From Actinomadura atramentaria DSM 43919 (GTDB lineage Bacteria; Actinomycetota; Actinomycetes; Streptosporangiales; Streptosporangiaceae): a stretch of 64,000 nucleotides of DNA. A program made the position numbers and the translations under genes. Of the stretch, positions 57,053-64,000 are shown in pieces. Location of the stretch: positions 1 to 64,000 of the forward strand of contig NZ_KB907213.1 in NCBI RefSeq assembly GCF_000381885.1, given 5' to 3'. Below the pieces are notes generated by a model. That model was not told the origin of the DNA. It did not search any database and worked only from the letters and a program-made list of their open reading frames with translations. Positions within the stretch are counted from its first letter, which is position 1; every line of letters begins with the position of its first letter.

Positions 57053-59065
57053 GTGAACGGGCTCGGGGCGATCGGCGACCCGCCGCGCGCCGCCGCCGTC
57101 GCGGTGCTGCTCGTCGCGGCGGTCGCGCTGCACCTGCGCGCGGCCGTCCCGGCGCGGTGGGCGGTCGCCGCCGAGGCCGCGCTGGTGTACGCGGCGGTCG
57201 CCGGGCTCGGGATCTCCGTGGGGACGCTCGGGCTGGTGGTCGGGGCGCTGCTGCTGCGGTCCGCTTTTCGGACGGGTCTGCTCGTCGCCGTCAGCGCCGC
57301 CGTCATCGCGGGCGTGCGGGACGGCTGGACGCCCGTCGTCGCGGACGTGACGATCTCCGCCGTCCTCACCGGACTCGTCGTGTACGGCCTCGGCCGCCTC
57401 ACGCGCGGCGTCGCGGAGGTCCACGCGGCACGGCTCACCCTCGCGGCGGCGGCCGTGGACGAGGAGCGGCTGCGGATCGCCGCCGAACTCGAACCGACGC
57501 TCGGGCGCGGCCTGGACGCCGTCGCGCGCGCCGCCGAGCGGCCCGACGAGCTGGCCGACGCGCTCGCCACCGCCCGCTCGACGCTCGCGGCGGCGCGGAC
57601 GGCCGCCGCCGACCTGCGCAGCCTGTCGCTCGCGCCGGAGGTCGCGGCGGCGCGCGGGCTGCTGGCGTCGGCGGACGTCGCGGCGACCGTCGCGATCGGG
57701 CACGCCGAACCGCTCGGCCCGGCGGGCGCGCTGCTCGCCGCCGTGCTGCGCGAGGCCGTCACCGACGTCGTGCGGCAGGGCACGGCGCGGCACTGCTTCA
57801 TCGAGACCGAGGAGCGCGGCGCGGACCTGGTGCTGCGGGTCGTCGGCGACGGCGTCCGGACGGCCGAGCGCGGCGGGCAGCCGTTCGCGGCGCTCGCCGA
57901 ACGCGTCCGGGCGGCGGGCGGGCGGTTCACGACGGGGCTGGACCCGGACGGGCGGTTCCGCGTGGAGGCGTCCGTCCGGCGGCTGCCGGAGGCCGCGCCG
58001 CCGCGCTCGGGCGAGCACCGGCTGGCGGTGGCGGTGCTCGCCGTCGTGCTGCTGGGGTTCTGCGCGAAGGGGCTGCTGCTGATGTCGCCCCGGCAGGCGC
58101 TCTGGGCCGTCCCGCTGCTCGCGGCGACGTGCGCGCTGCAACTGCACTGGACGCGGCCGGGCGTGCGCGCGTGGCCGCTGCTCGTCCAGGCGGTGCTGAG
58201 CTATCTGCCGCTGCTGTGGCTCGGACGGGCGTGGGGCGGCGTGGCGGGCTTTCTGGCGGGCGCCCTGCTGGTCGTCCTGCCCGCGCGGGCGGCGTGGCCG
58301 CTGGCCGGGGCCGTCGCGGCGAGCCTGGCGGGGATCGCGGTCGCGTACGACCAGTCCGCGACGGTCGTGGTGAACACGGCGGTCAGCGCGGTCGTGACCG
58401 GTCTGGTGGTGTTCGGCCTGACGCGCGTCGCGTCCCTGGCCGACGAACTGCGCGCCGCCGACGCCGGCCTCGCCCGCGCCGCCGTCGTCCAGGACCGCCT
58501 GCGCGCGGCCCGGGACCTGCACGACCTCCTGGGCCACAGCCTCGCGGCGCTGCTGCTGAAAGGCGAGCTGGCGCGGCGCCTGGCCTCGGTGGACCCGGTC
58601 CGCGCGAAGACGGAACGCGCCGAAATGGCCGCACTCGCGACCCGCGCCCGCGCGGACATGGCGACCGTCACCGGCGCGGCCCCCAGCCTCGACCTGAGCG
58701 CGGAACTCGACTCGGCCCGCTCGGTCCTGACGGCCGCCGCCATCACCGTCACCGTCACCGCTTCCGACCCGCCGGTCGGCGACACGGGCGCGGCCCTGAG
58801 CGCGGTCCTCCGCGAGGCGGTCACGAACATCCTCCGCCACAGCACCGCGACCCACTGCACGATCACGATCGGCGGCGGGGTCCGGCTCGTCGTGGAGAGC
58901 GACGGCGCGCCGGACGCGGTGACGCCGCCGGGCGCGGGGATCGGCAACCTGCGGACGCGGCTGGCGCTGCTCGGTGGAACGCTCGACGCGCGGCCGCTCG
59001 GGGACGGCCGCTTCCGCGTCACGGCGCTCGTCCCCGACCAGCATGGGCCCGGTGTCGCGGGGTAG
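57053..59065 (+). CDS. Tandemly duplicated histidine kinase, first copy inactive
   Basis: A protein of about 670 residues made of two similar halves, each with a membrane part and a HisKA_3/ATPase part. In the second half the phosphoacceptor is His490 (ARDLHDLLGHSLAALLLKG) and the N-box is VLREAVTNILRHST. In the first half the matching text is AAELEPTLGRGLDAV, with Glu147 at the His position, and VLREAVTDVVRQGT with Asp for the N-box Asn. GTG 57053 is the only usual start after the in-frame stop at 56981, but hydrophobic text continues upstream, so the start or an early frameshift is uncertain. Confidence 0.8.
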   Translation: MNGLGAIGDPPRAAAVAVLLVAAVALHLRAAVPARWAVAAEAALVYAAVAGLGISVGTLGLVVGALLLRSAFRTGLLVAVSAAVIAGVRDGWTPVVADVTISAVLTGLVVYGLGRLTRGVAEVHAARLTLAAAAVDEERLRIAAELEPTLGRGLDAVARAAERPDELADALATARSTLAAARTAAADLRSLSLAPEVAAARGLLASADVAATVAIGHAEPLGPAGALLAAVLREAVTDVVRQGTARHCFIETEERGADLVLRVVGDGVRTAERGGQPFAALAERVRAAGGRFTTGLDPDGRFRVEASVRRLPEAAPPRSGEHRLAVAVLAVVLLGFCAKGLLLMSPRQALWAVPLLAATCALQLHWTRPGVRAWPLLVQAVLSYLPLLWLGRAWGGVAGFLAGALLVVLPARAAWPLAGAVAASLAGIAVAYDQSATVVVNTAVSAVVTGLVVFGLTRVASLADELRAADAGLARAAVVQDRLRAARDLHDLLGHSLAALLLKGELARRLASVDPVRAKTERAEMAALATRARADMATVTGAAPSLDLSAELDSARSVLTAAAITVTVTASDPPVGDTGAALSAVLREAVTNILRHSTATHCTITIGGGVRLVVESDGAPDAVTPPGAGIGNLRTRLALLGGTLDARPLGDGRFRVTALVPDQHGPGVAG

Positions 59066-59074
59066 GGACGGCGC

Positions 59075-59446
59075 ATGGCCTCCCGTATCACCGAACTCGT
59101 CCTGGATTGTCACGACCCGGAGAACCTCGCCGCCTTCTGGTGCGAGGTCTTGGACTACGTCGTGCTGGACCGCGACGGCGAAGACGTCGAGATCGGCCCC
59201 CGCGAGGGCTTCGGCGGGCTCCAGCCGACGCTGATCCTCAGCAAGACCGACGAGCCCAAAACCGGCAAGCTGCGCCTGCACATCGACCTCAACGCCACCG
59301 ACCGCGACCAGGACGCCGAACTGGAACGCCTTCTGGCGGCAGGCGCGCGCCCAGCCGACGTGGGCCAGACCGGCGAAGAATCCTGGCACGTCCTCAGCGA
59401 CCCGGAGGGCAACGAGTTCTGCCTACTCCGCAAACGCGTGACCTGA
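59075..59446 (+). CDS. VOC family (glyoxalase-like) protein
   Basis: A 123-residue protein of the vicinal oxygen chelate superfamily, two beta-alpha-beta-beta-beta units (ITELVLDCHDPENLAAFWCEVLDY...; LHIDLNATDRDQDAELERLLAAGA...HVLSDPEGNEFCLL). The pattern resembles small glyoxalase or bleomycin-resistance relatives. The substrate is unknown. It starts 10 bases after the kinase stop and may be transcribed with it. Confidence 0.88.
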   Translation: MASRITELVLDCHDPENLAAFWCEVLDYVVLDRDGEDVEIGPREGFGGLQPTLILSKTDEPKTGKLRLHIDLNATDRDQDAELERLLAAGARPADVGQTGEESWHVLSDPEGNEFCLLRKRVT

Positions 59447-59451
59447 CGCCG

Positions 59452-60057
59452 TCAGATCCACCCGGCCTCACGCGCGATGCGAATCGCATCGCCGCGCCCC
59501 CGCGCATTGAGCTTCGCAACAACAGACGTCAGATGATTACGCACAGTCCCCGCCGAAAGATGCAACCGCCGAGCGATCTCCCCAGGCTCGGCGCCCTCGG
59601 CCGCAAGCCCCAACACGTCCTTCTCCCGAGGCGTGAGCGGATTCCCGGGCATCTCCCAAGCGGTGACGGCAAGACTCGGATCAAGCACCCGCCCCCCAGC
59701 CGCCACGGTACGAATAGCCGCGATCACCTCATCAGGCGGCGCGGTCTTCAGAACGAACCCGGCCGCCCCCACCTCCAACGCCCGCCGCAAATACCCGGGC
59801 CGCCCGTTCCCGGTCAACATCAACGTCCGACACCCGGGAACCGCCTCCCGCAACTCAGCAGCCGCGGCCAGCCCGTCCCGCCCAGGCAGATCAATATCGA
59901 GCACAGCAACATCAGGCCGCTCCGCCCGCGCCGCAGCCACAACCTCATCCCCAGAAGCGGCCTCAGCGACGACCTCCAGGTCGTCCTCCAACTGGAACAA
60001 CGCGACAAGCGCACCCCGCACCACGTGCTGATCCTCAGCAATGAGCACCCGAATCAC
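59452..60057 (-). CDS. NarL/LuxR-type response regulator
   Basis: A 201-residue response regulator. The receiver starts VIRVLIAEDQHVVRGAL with acidic pocket ED, phosphoacceptor Asp in VAVLDIDLPG (about residue 54), Thr/Lys in MLTGN and FVLKTAP, and a LuxR helix-turn-helix (NPLTPREKDVLGLAAEGAEPGEIARRLHLSAGTVRNHL). GTG 60057 begins the receiver directly. It is convergent with the VOC gene and is the probable partner of the duplicated kinase. Confidence 0.92.
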   Translation of the reverse strand: MIRVLIAEDQHVVRGALVALFQLEDDLEVVAEAASGDEVVAAARAERPDVAVLDIDLPGRDGLAAAAELREAVPGCRTLMLTGNGRPGYLRRALEVGAAGFVLKTAPPDEVIAAIRTVAAGGRVLDPSLAVTAWEMPGNPLTPREKDVLGLAAEGAEPGEIARRLHLSAGTVRNHLTSVVAKLNARGRGDAIRIAREAGWI

Positions 60058-60145
60058 CCCCGAAGCGTACAAACCACCAGCAAGCCGGGGTGGTGGATAC
60101 CTGCTTCCGCGGCCCGTCGATCCGCCGACCGGAGAAGCTTGAACC

Positions 60146-60791
60146 ATGACCACCGCTCCCACCGACGGGGACTTCCGCGAAGCCTTCCCGTCCGGCGTCC
60201 TCCGGCTGGGCGGGCGCACGTCGCAGCTCGCCCGCGCGTACGCCGGGCGGGTCATCGACGCCTTGACGGCCGTCCTGCCGCCCTTGCGGGTCGAGTACGT
60301 GCCGATCGAGACCTCGGCGGACCGCCACCAGGGCGATCTGTCGGACCTGGGTGGCAAGGGCCTGTTCATGAAAGAGATCGGCCAAAGTCGGCATGGACCA
60401 CCGCGTCGGGCAGATTCTGACGACGGACGAGATGTGCCCCGCCATCGGAGCCGGAGTCGTCGGCGTCCAATGCCGCAAGTCCGACGACCGAGTCGTCGAA
60501 CTACTCCAAAAGATCGACCACGCCGAAACCCGGACCCACATCATCGCCGAGCGAGCATTGCTGCACGCCCTCCAAGGCCACTGCAACAGCCCGATCGCGG
60601 GCCACTGCCGCACCACCGAAGACGGCCGCCTCAGCCTGATCGGCATGGTCTTCAGCCGAGACGGAGCCACCTTCGCCGACGCCCACGAATGGAACACCCG
60701 CGACCGCGCTCACGACCTGGGCACATCCGTAGCCGCATCCCTGATGCGCAAGAACGCCCGCGAAATCATCGCCAGTACCCAGATGCCTTGA
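60146..60791 (+). pseudogene. hemC: Hydroxymethylbilane synthase remnant with internal deletion
   Basis: The first 80 codons (60146 to about 60385) match the HemC N-terminus: VLRLGGRTSQLARAYAGRVIDAL, then DLGGKGLFMKEI. A different frame then continues with HemC C-terminal text (GMDHRVGQILTTDEMCPAIGAGVVGVQC, ALQGHCNSPIAGHC with the cofactor-type Cys, and SLIGMVFSRDG) to a stop at 60791. About 120 central residues are missing and the frame changes near 60385. The full enzyme makes hydroxymethylbilane for heme and B12; this copy cannot. Confidence 0.8.
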
Positions 60792-60828
60792 CGGCCGCGA
60801 CACAGGTGCGTCCGGTGAGTCTCACGCG

Positions 60829-61240
60829 ATGGAAAGGCGACCGGGGCGCATCCTGGCAGGGGTGCCGTACGCGTGGGTCGAGCAGATGCGGCCGGGCGGG
60901 CTGGTCGTCTTCCCGTGGATGCCCGGTTGGGAGGCCGGGCATCGCGTCCGGCTGACGGTGACCGGGGACGGCGGCGCGGTCGGGCGGTTCCACGGCGGCA
61001 GCGTCTTCATGGTGCTGCGCGCGCAGCGGCCGCACGTGCCGTCCGTCTCGGGTGAGCCGTGCGGACGGAGCTTCGCCGACGGTGGCCCGGCGCGGGTCTC
61101 GCGACCTGTGGGCGGAGTTGCGTGAGGCGTTCCTGCGCTGGGTCTCGTGGGGGAGTCCCGGCCGTGAGCGGTTCGGAATGACGGTCGCGCCGGAGGGCCA
61201 GCAAGTCTGGCTGGACGATCCCGTCCGCGTGATCGACTGA
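60829..61240 (+). pseudogene. Protein-isoaspartate methyltransferase remnant
   Basis: The frame from 60829 reads AGVPYAWVEQMRPGGLVVFPWMPG, like the C-terminal half of the intact methyltransferase at 29.7 kb (VPYAWVEQTRDGGRIVVP). It continues to about 61050. The family's end (LWAELREAFLRWVSWGSPGRERFGMTVAPEGQQVWLDDP) lies in another frame at about 61085-61240. The SAM-binding half is absent. It follows the hemC remnant, so this is a decayed region. Confidence 0.7.
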
Positions 61241-61285
61241 CAGTGTTCCGCGCACACAGGCAATGGGTGGACGAAGGAGTACCGA

Positions 61286-61777
61286 ATGCGTCGACTTGCA
61301 GTGGCCGCCGCTCTCGCGCTGGCCGCAACGGCCACCGCAACCGGATGCGACGACGGGAATGACCCCGACGCCTCCGCGAGCGCCGAAACGCCCAGCACCC
61401 GTCCGTCGCCGGGCGGCCCTTCCATCCAGGTGAGGGGAGAAGATCCCAGGATCGCCACGACCGACTCCGGCTTTACGACCACCGCGGCGTTGCGCGGCGT
61501 GCTCCGCTACGACACCGCGACTCGCTGCCTCTACCTGGAAACGCAGAAGGGGAACGTCCTCCCCATCTTCTCCACGTGGACCAGCCCCGCACTGAAACCG
61601 GTCCTGCGCGATGGACGACGCGGCCTGGACACCGGAAACAAAGGCACCGTGCTGGAAGGCGACAAAGCCATCATCGGCGGCGTCCCCATCCCCCGCCGAC
61701 CCGACAACGCCCCCGATTCCTGCGCCCCGCAGGCAACGACCATCACGACATCCGACGGCATCGAACCGGACGCATAG
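61286..61777 (+). CDS. Lipoprotein
   Basis: A 163-residue exported lipoprotein. The signal MRRLAVAAALALAATATATGC has a lipobox-like end with lipidated Cys21, then a Ser/Pro-rich linker and a small beta-rich domain with LRYDTATRCLYLETQ. I do not recognise the family. GGAG lies before the ATG. It is the first intact gene after the decayed region. Confidence 0.75.
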   Translation: MRRLAVAAALALAATATATGCDDGNDPDASASAETPSTRPSPGGPSIQVRGEDPRIATTDSGFTTTAALRGVLRYDTATRCLYLETQKGNVLPIFSTWTSPALKPVLRDGRRGLDTGNKGTVLEGDKAIIGGVPIPRRPDNAPDSCAPQATTITTSDGIEPDA

Positions 61778-62041
61778 GCCAGGAGCGGTTCTCACCGATG
61801 TCCCGTTGCCCGTCCGCGCCATCCGTTGCGTGGACCGGTGCGCGGGGTTCGGTCGTCCGGCCGTCTGCGGGGATGTGGTGAGTGCCCACCGAGAGGTCCG
61901 GGGTTCTTAGTTGTTCCGTCCAGTCGTTGGCTGCGGTCGTCGGTGGAGTCCACGTGCCCGCGCCTTCGATGATCTGCGTGCGCGAAGCCTAGTGGGGGAG
62001 AGCGATTTCGTAGCCGCGAGTGCGTGGGCGGGAGCGTGGGG
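61778..62041. other. Intergenic region, nothing recognised
   Basis: A gap of 264 bases between the lipoprotein and the convergent HicB-like gene. Reading frames crossing it are scrambled or antisense shadows. No hairpin or repeat stands out. Confidence 0.4.
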
Positions 62042-62512
62042 TTATTTGGTGCGGGGGGCCAGGTGGGAGATGCGTTGGTGGGAGAGGCGTAGGGCCGCTC
62101 CGGCGTCGCGGGTCGTCCAGCCTTGGGCGGTCAGGAGGCGGGCGGCGTGGGTGACGGCCTCGCGTTCGAGGCGTTCGGCCTCGGCGCGGGCCACCCGGGT
62201 GTCGACGACGGCGTGGAGCGCGGCGGTGGCGTCCGGGTCGGCGGGGGCGAGGTCGATGCCGACCGCCTGGTCCACGGTGCCCAGCGCGTCGACCACGGCG
62301 CGGTGCGCGGTGCGGTGGAGCTCGTCCCACGTCGACGCCCGCACCAGGACCGGGTGGCCGGTGGGGACGTCGTGGACGGTGGCGGTCCAGGCCCGGCCGC
62401 TCCGGGTCGCGGTCGCCCTGTACGTCGTGAACTCGATGTCGGCGAACTCGTCGGGGTCCGCGCCGGGCTCCGGCTCGGGCTCGTCGAAGACCTTCTCGAA
62501 GTGCTGCGTCAC
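62042..62512 (-). CDS. HicB-like protein with C-terminal HTH
   Basis: A 156-residue protein. The N-terminal part (EFTTYRATATRSGRAWTATVHDVPTGHPVLVRASTWDELHRTAHRAVVDAL) resembles the HicB RNase-H-like fold, and the end has a helix-turn-helix LTAQGWTTRDAGAALRLSHQRISHL. That is the plan of HicB antitoxins, but no HicA-like toxin gene is adjacent. It may be an orphan regulator. GTG 62512 is the start, and the upstream region contains TAGCTGCC repeats. Confidence 0.65.
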   Translation of the reverse strand: MTQHFEKVFDEPEPEPGADPDEFADIEFTTYRATATRSGRAWTATVHDVPTGHPVLVRASTWDELHRTAHRAVVDALGTVDQAVGIDLAPADPDATAALHAVVDTRVARAEAERLEREAVTHAARLLTAQGWTTRDAGAALRLSHQRISHLAPRTK

Positions 62513-62541
62513 ACGGGCAAGCTAGTTCGAGCGGACGGTTC

Positions 62542-62577
62542 TTGCCTAGCTGCCTTGCTGCGTAGCTGCCTAGCTGG
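62542..62577. promoter_or_regulatory. Repeated CTAGCTGCC elements upstream of the HicB-like gene
   Basis: The words TTGCCTAGCTGCC, TTGCTGC and GTAGCTGCCTAGCTGG follow each other within 36 bases, 30-65 bases upstream of the HicB-like start. Repeated TAGCTGCC/GCTAG-type elements could be operator half-sites for the protein's own HTH. This is inference from position. Confidence 0.45.
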
Positions 62578-62735
62578 ACCGGGTGGGCGGTCGAGCCGGT
62601 TGCGCGGCGGTGCCGATCGGCCCGCGCGCGTGGACGCCGGTTCGGCGGACGCTGGGCGTGAGCTGTCGCGTGGTCCGGCCGGGGGAGCTGTCGCGTGGCC
62701 TGGCCGGGGACGAGCCGGTTGCGGGGTGCGGACGG

Positions 62736-62924
62736 CTAGAGGTTGAGGGTGTTCGTGCGGGCGGCGGTGAGTAGGGCGGCGAAGGCGGGGGTGGGGAGGG
62801 TCAGGGCTCCGGCTTCGCGGTTGGCGGTATCGCGGATGAAGACTGTGGTGTTCGTTGAGGCTGCTTCGACGCAGTTGCCGTGTTGGCCGCCAGAGTGGGT
62901 TGATTTGCGCCAGTTGGTTGGCAT
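62736..62924 (-). CDS. DUF397 protein, copy 2
   Basis: A 62-residue protein with the family pattern NWRKSTHSGGQHGNCVEAAS...VFIRDTANREAGALTLPTPAFAALLTAART. DUF397 proteins usually accompany XRE/DUF5753 regulators and act as their small partners. This copy is separated from copy 1 by a strong hairpin, so it probably has its own promoter. The C-terminal LLTAARTNTLNL is the same in both copies, showing recent duplication. Confidence 0.9.
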   Translation of the reverse strand: MPTNWRKSTHSGGQHGNCVEAASTNTTVFIRDTANREAGALTLPTPAFAALLTAARTNTLNL

Positions 62925-62976
62925 GGGGGCTCCCCTCGGGGTGGGTCGGTGTCGGGGTGCCCGAGCGGCGGGGTGG

Positions 62977-63004
62977 CGAAACCCCCGCCGTGGCGGGGGT
63001 TTCG
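62977..63004. terminator. Terminator between the two DUF397 genes
   Basis: A perfect 12-bp stem (CGAAACCCCCGC / GCGGGGGTTTCG) with a CGTG tetraloop lies 9 bases after the stop of DUF397 copy 1. It would end the XRE-DUF397 transcript before copy 2. Confidence 0.8.
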
Positions 63005-63012
63005 TTGGGGCC

Positions 63013-63213
63013 TCAGAGGTTGAGGGTGTTCGTGCGGGCGGCGGTGAGCAGGGTGGCGAAGGCGGCCGGGGGAAGGGTGATGGCTCCGGCGGGGCGGTTG
63101 GCGGTGTCGCGGATTGACACCGTGCCGTTCTCCGATCCGGCCTCTACGCAGTTGCCGTGCTCGCCACCCGAGTAGCTCGACTTGCGCCAGTTGCGGGGAT
63201 TGGTCGCGTTCAC
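63013..63213 (-). CDS. DUF397 protein, copy 1
   Basis: A 66-residue protein NPRNWRKSSYSGGEHGNCVEAGS...VSIRDTANRPAGAITLPPAAFATLLTAART. The GTG start overlaps the XRE stop codon by 4 bases (GTGA), the standard arrangement of this regulator-partner pair in actinomycetes, where it is thought to modulate the DNA-binding partner. Confidence 0.93.
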   Translation of the reverse strand: MNATNPRNWRKSSYSGGEHGNCVEAGSENGTVSIRDTANRPAGAITLPPAAFATLLTAARTNTLNL

Positions 63214-64000
63214 AGGGACTCCTGGATCGTCTTCAGTACGTCACGGCTCTCGGCTGCGGACATCGCCGCCGAGCGGATGAGATCATAGCTTTCCAGCAGG
63301 TCAGCGATGATGGCCTTGTCTTCGATGACGCGGCCAGCCTTGCCGACGCCGTCGTGCCAGGCTGCGAGAGAGCCGTTCTCGCGCGACTCGTAGATGGTGA
63401 AAGAGCATTGCAGCCCGGGATAGGAAAAGTTCGACTGATGCACTAGTTGCACTTGCACGTTCCACTTTTCCATGCGATCGAGGATCAGCTTGATCTGTTG
63501 GCGCGCGATCTCGGGGTGACTGGTCAGGCGGCGGATGACCGTCTCGTCCATGATCGCTTGAAGTTTGGCGGGCGGGTCGCCGTCGAGAACCTCCTGGCGG
63601 CGTGCGCGTTCGTCCGAGACCTCGTCGATGGCCTGCGGCATGAGGCCGTCGCGTACGAGTGCCCGCACGTAGGACGGCGACTGGAGAAGGCCCACGACCG
63701 TCCCATGCGAGAAGGACCGGATCATCGCCGCACCGGATTCGTAGTGCGCGATGGGCCGGGCGCGGACGGGGATGCGGCTGTTGGCGGCGACGGCGTTGTG
63801 CTCGGTGTAGTAGCTCGTGCCGAACAGCAGGTCGAGGATCTGGGCGGTCTTGATGCCGGGCACGCGTTCGCCGTGCTCGTAGCGGCTGACCTGCGACGGG
63901 TCGCAGTGGAGTTTTTGCGCCAGCTCCTCAAGGGTCATGCCCGCTTCGTCCCGATCCTGGCGAATACGGGACCCGTAGAACTGGGCAAATGACCTGTCCG
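63210..64000 (-). CDS. XRE/DUF5753 transcriptional regulator, N-terminus cut by the window
   Basis: At least 263 residues; the start lies beyond the right edge. Reading in from the edge gives FAQFYGSRIRQDRDEAGMTLEELAQKLHCDPSQVSRYEHGERVPG, an XRE helix-turn-helix, then the DUF5753 ligand-like domain (LLQSPSYVRALVRDGLMP...LTSHPEIARQQIKLILDRMEKWNVQVQLV...). The in-frame ATG at 63938 is not the true start, since the HTH begins upstream. It is coupled to DUF397 copy 1. Confidence 0.93.
   Translation of the reverse strand, partial: DRSFAQFYGSRIRQDRDEAGMTLEELAQKLHCDPSQVSRYEHGERVPGIKTAQILDLLFGTSYYTEHNAVAANSRIPVRARPIAHYESGAAMIRSFSHGTVVGLLQSPSYVRALVRDGLMPQAIDEVSDERARRQEVLDGDPPAKLQAIMDETVIRRLTSHPEIARQQIKLILDRMEKWNVQVQLVHQSNFSYPGLQCSFTIYESRENGSLAAWHDGVGKAGRVIEDKAIIADLLESYDLIRSAAMSAAESRDVLKTIQESL

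Noticed and set aside
56378..59389. Minus-strand frame of about 1000 codons over the duplicated kinase
   Set aside because: Its codon pattern is that of an antisense shadow, and it runs through three other well-supported genes.

Overview
The window is very GC-rich (roughly 70-75% by eye) and gene-dense, with GTG, TTG and ATG starts and many 4-base ATGA/GTGA gene overlaps. Gene families such as XRE/DUF397 pairs, an AfsR-type SARP-NB-ARC regulator, a SCO7613-like membrane protein, WXG100/YbaB proteins, a TIGR04222-like protein, ECF41 and ECF42 sigma factors and two cobalamin riboswitches point to a filamentous actinomycete. A Streptosporangiales genus such as Actinomadura is plausible but is only an inference. 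No rRNA, tRNA, CRISPR array, insertion sequence or long biosynthetic cluster is visible. The region looks like chromosomal accessory and regulatory territory.

Layout. 1-6 kb: a truncated gene, a GlxA-type AraC regulator divergent from an NAD(P)H quinone oxidoreductase, a degenerate tandem repeat, peptide deformylase, and metE behind a cobalamin riboswitch. 6-16 kb: a P450-like protein without its heme cysteine coupled to a giant SARP regulator, an FAD monooxygenase facing a 2-oxoglutarate/Fe(II)-type oxygenase, an MFS pump, an epimerase-ECF41 sigma operon with a near-consensus ECF41 promoter, and a MarR regulator. 16-20 kb: an XRE-ImmA/IrrE protein carrying internal repeats with a partner gene, a WXG100 protein, a PH-like membrane protein and a frameshifted YbaB-like gene. 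20-31 kb: a large SCO7613-like membrane protein with a coding minisatellite, small hypothetical genes, an enolase-superfamily OSBS/NSAR plus GNAT pair, a MacB/FtsX-type ABC pair, a methyltransferase and a secreted SGNH hydrolase. 31-40 kb: bluB behind a second cobalamin riboswitch, an MFS/MerR pair, small membrane and secreted proteins, a two-component system, a TetR operon with two operators, and a pentapeptide-repeat protein.

40-46 kb holds the most unusual locus: two ABC exporter half-subunits behind an IdeR/DmdR-like iron box. One subunit has lost its Walker A lysine and catalytic glutamate but keeps the LSGGQ signature; the other has intact Walker motifs and a degenerate signature. All defects therefore fall in one composite ATP site. 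The subunit junction is tandemly duplicated, giving two in-frame, overlap-coupled mini-ORFs that are copies of the start of the second subunit, and the first subunit carries a repetitive insert of about 175 residues in its ATPase domain.

46-64 kb: a secreted alpha/beta hydrolase divergent from a PhoD-type phosphatase with paired inverted repeats between them, two long perfect hairpins, a degenerate GGDEF protein divergent from a sigma factor fused to a zinc anti-sigma domain and a surface domain, an NYN-domain protein with EYGKS repeats behind a possible leader ORF, a DGPF-ECF42 pair with a possible CTG start, a tandemly duplicated histidine kinase, decayed hemC and methyltransferase remnants, and an XRE-DUF397-DUF397 module cut by the window end. 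Two stress sigma systems, two B12-sensing switches and an iron-sensing promoter suggest that much of the window serves environmental and cofactor response.
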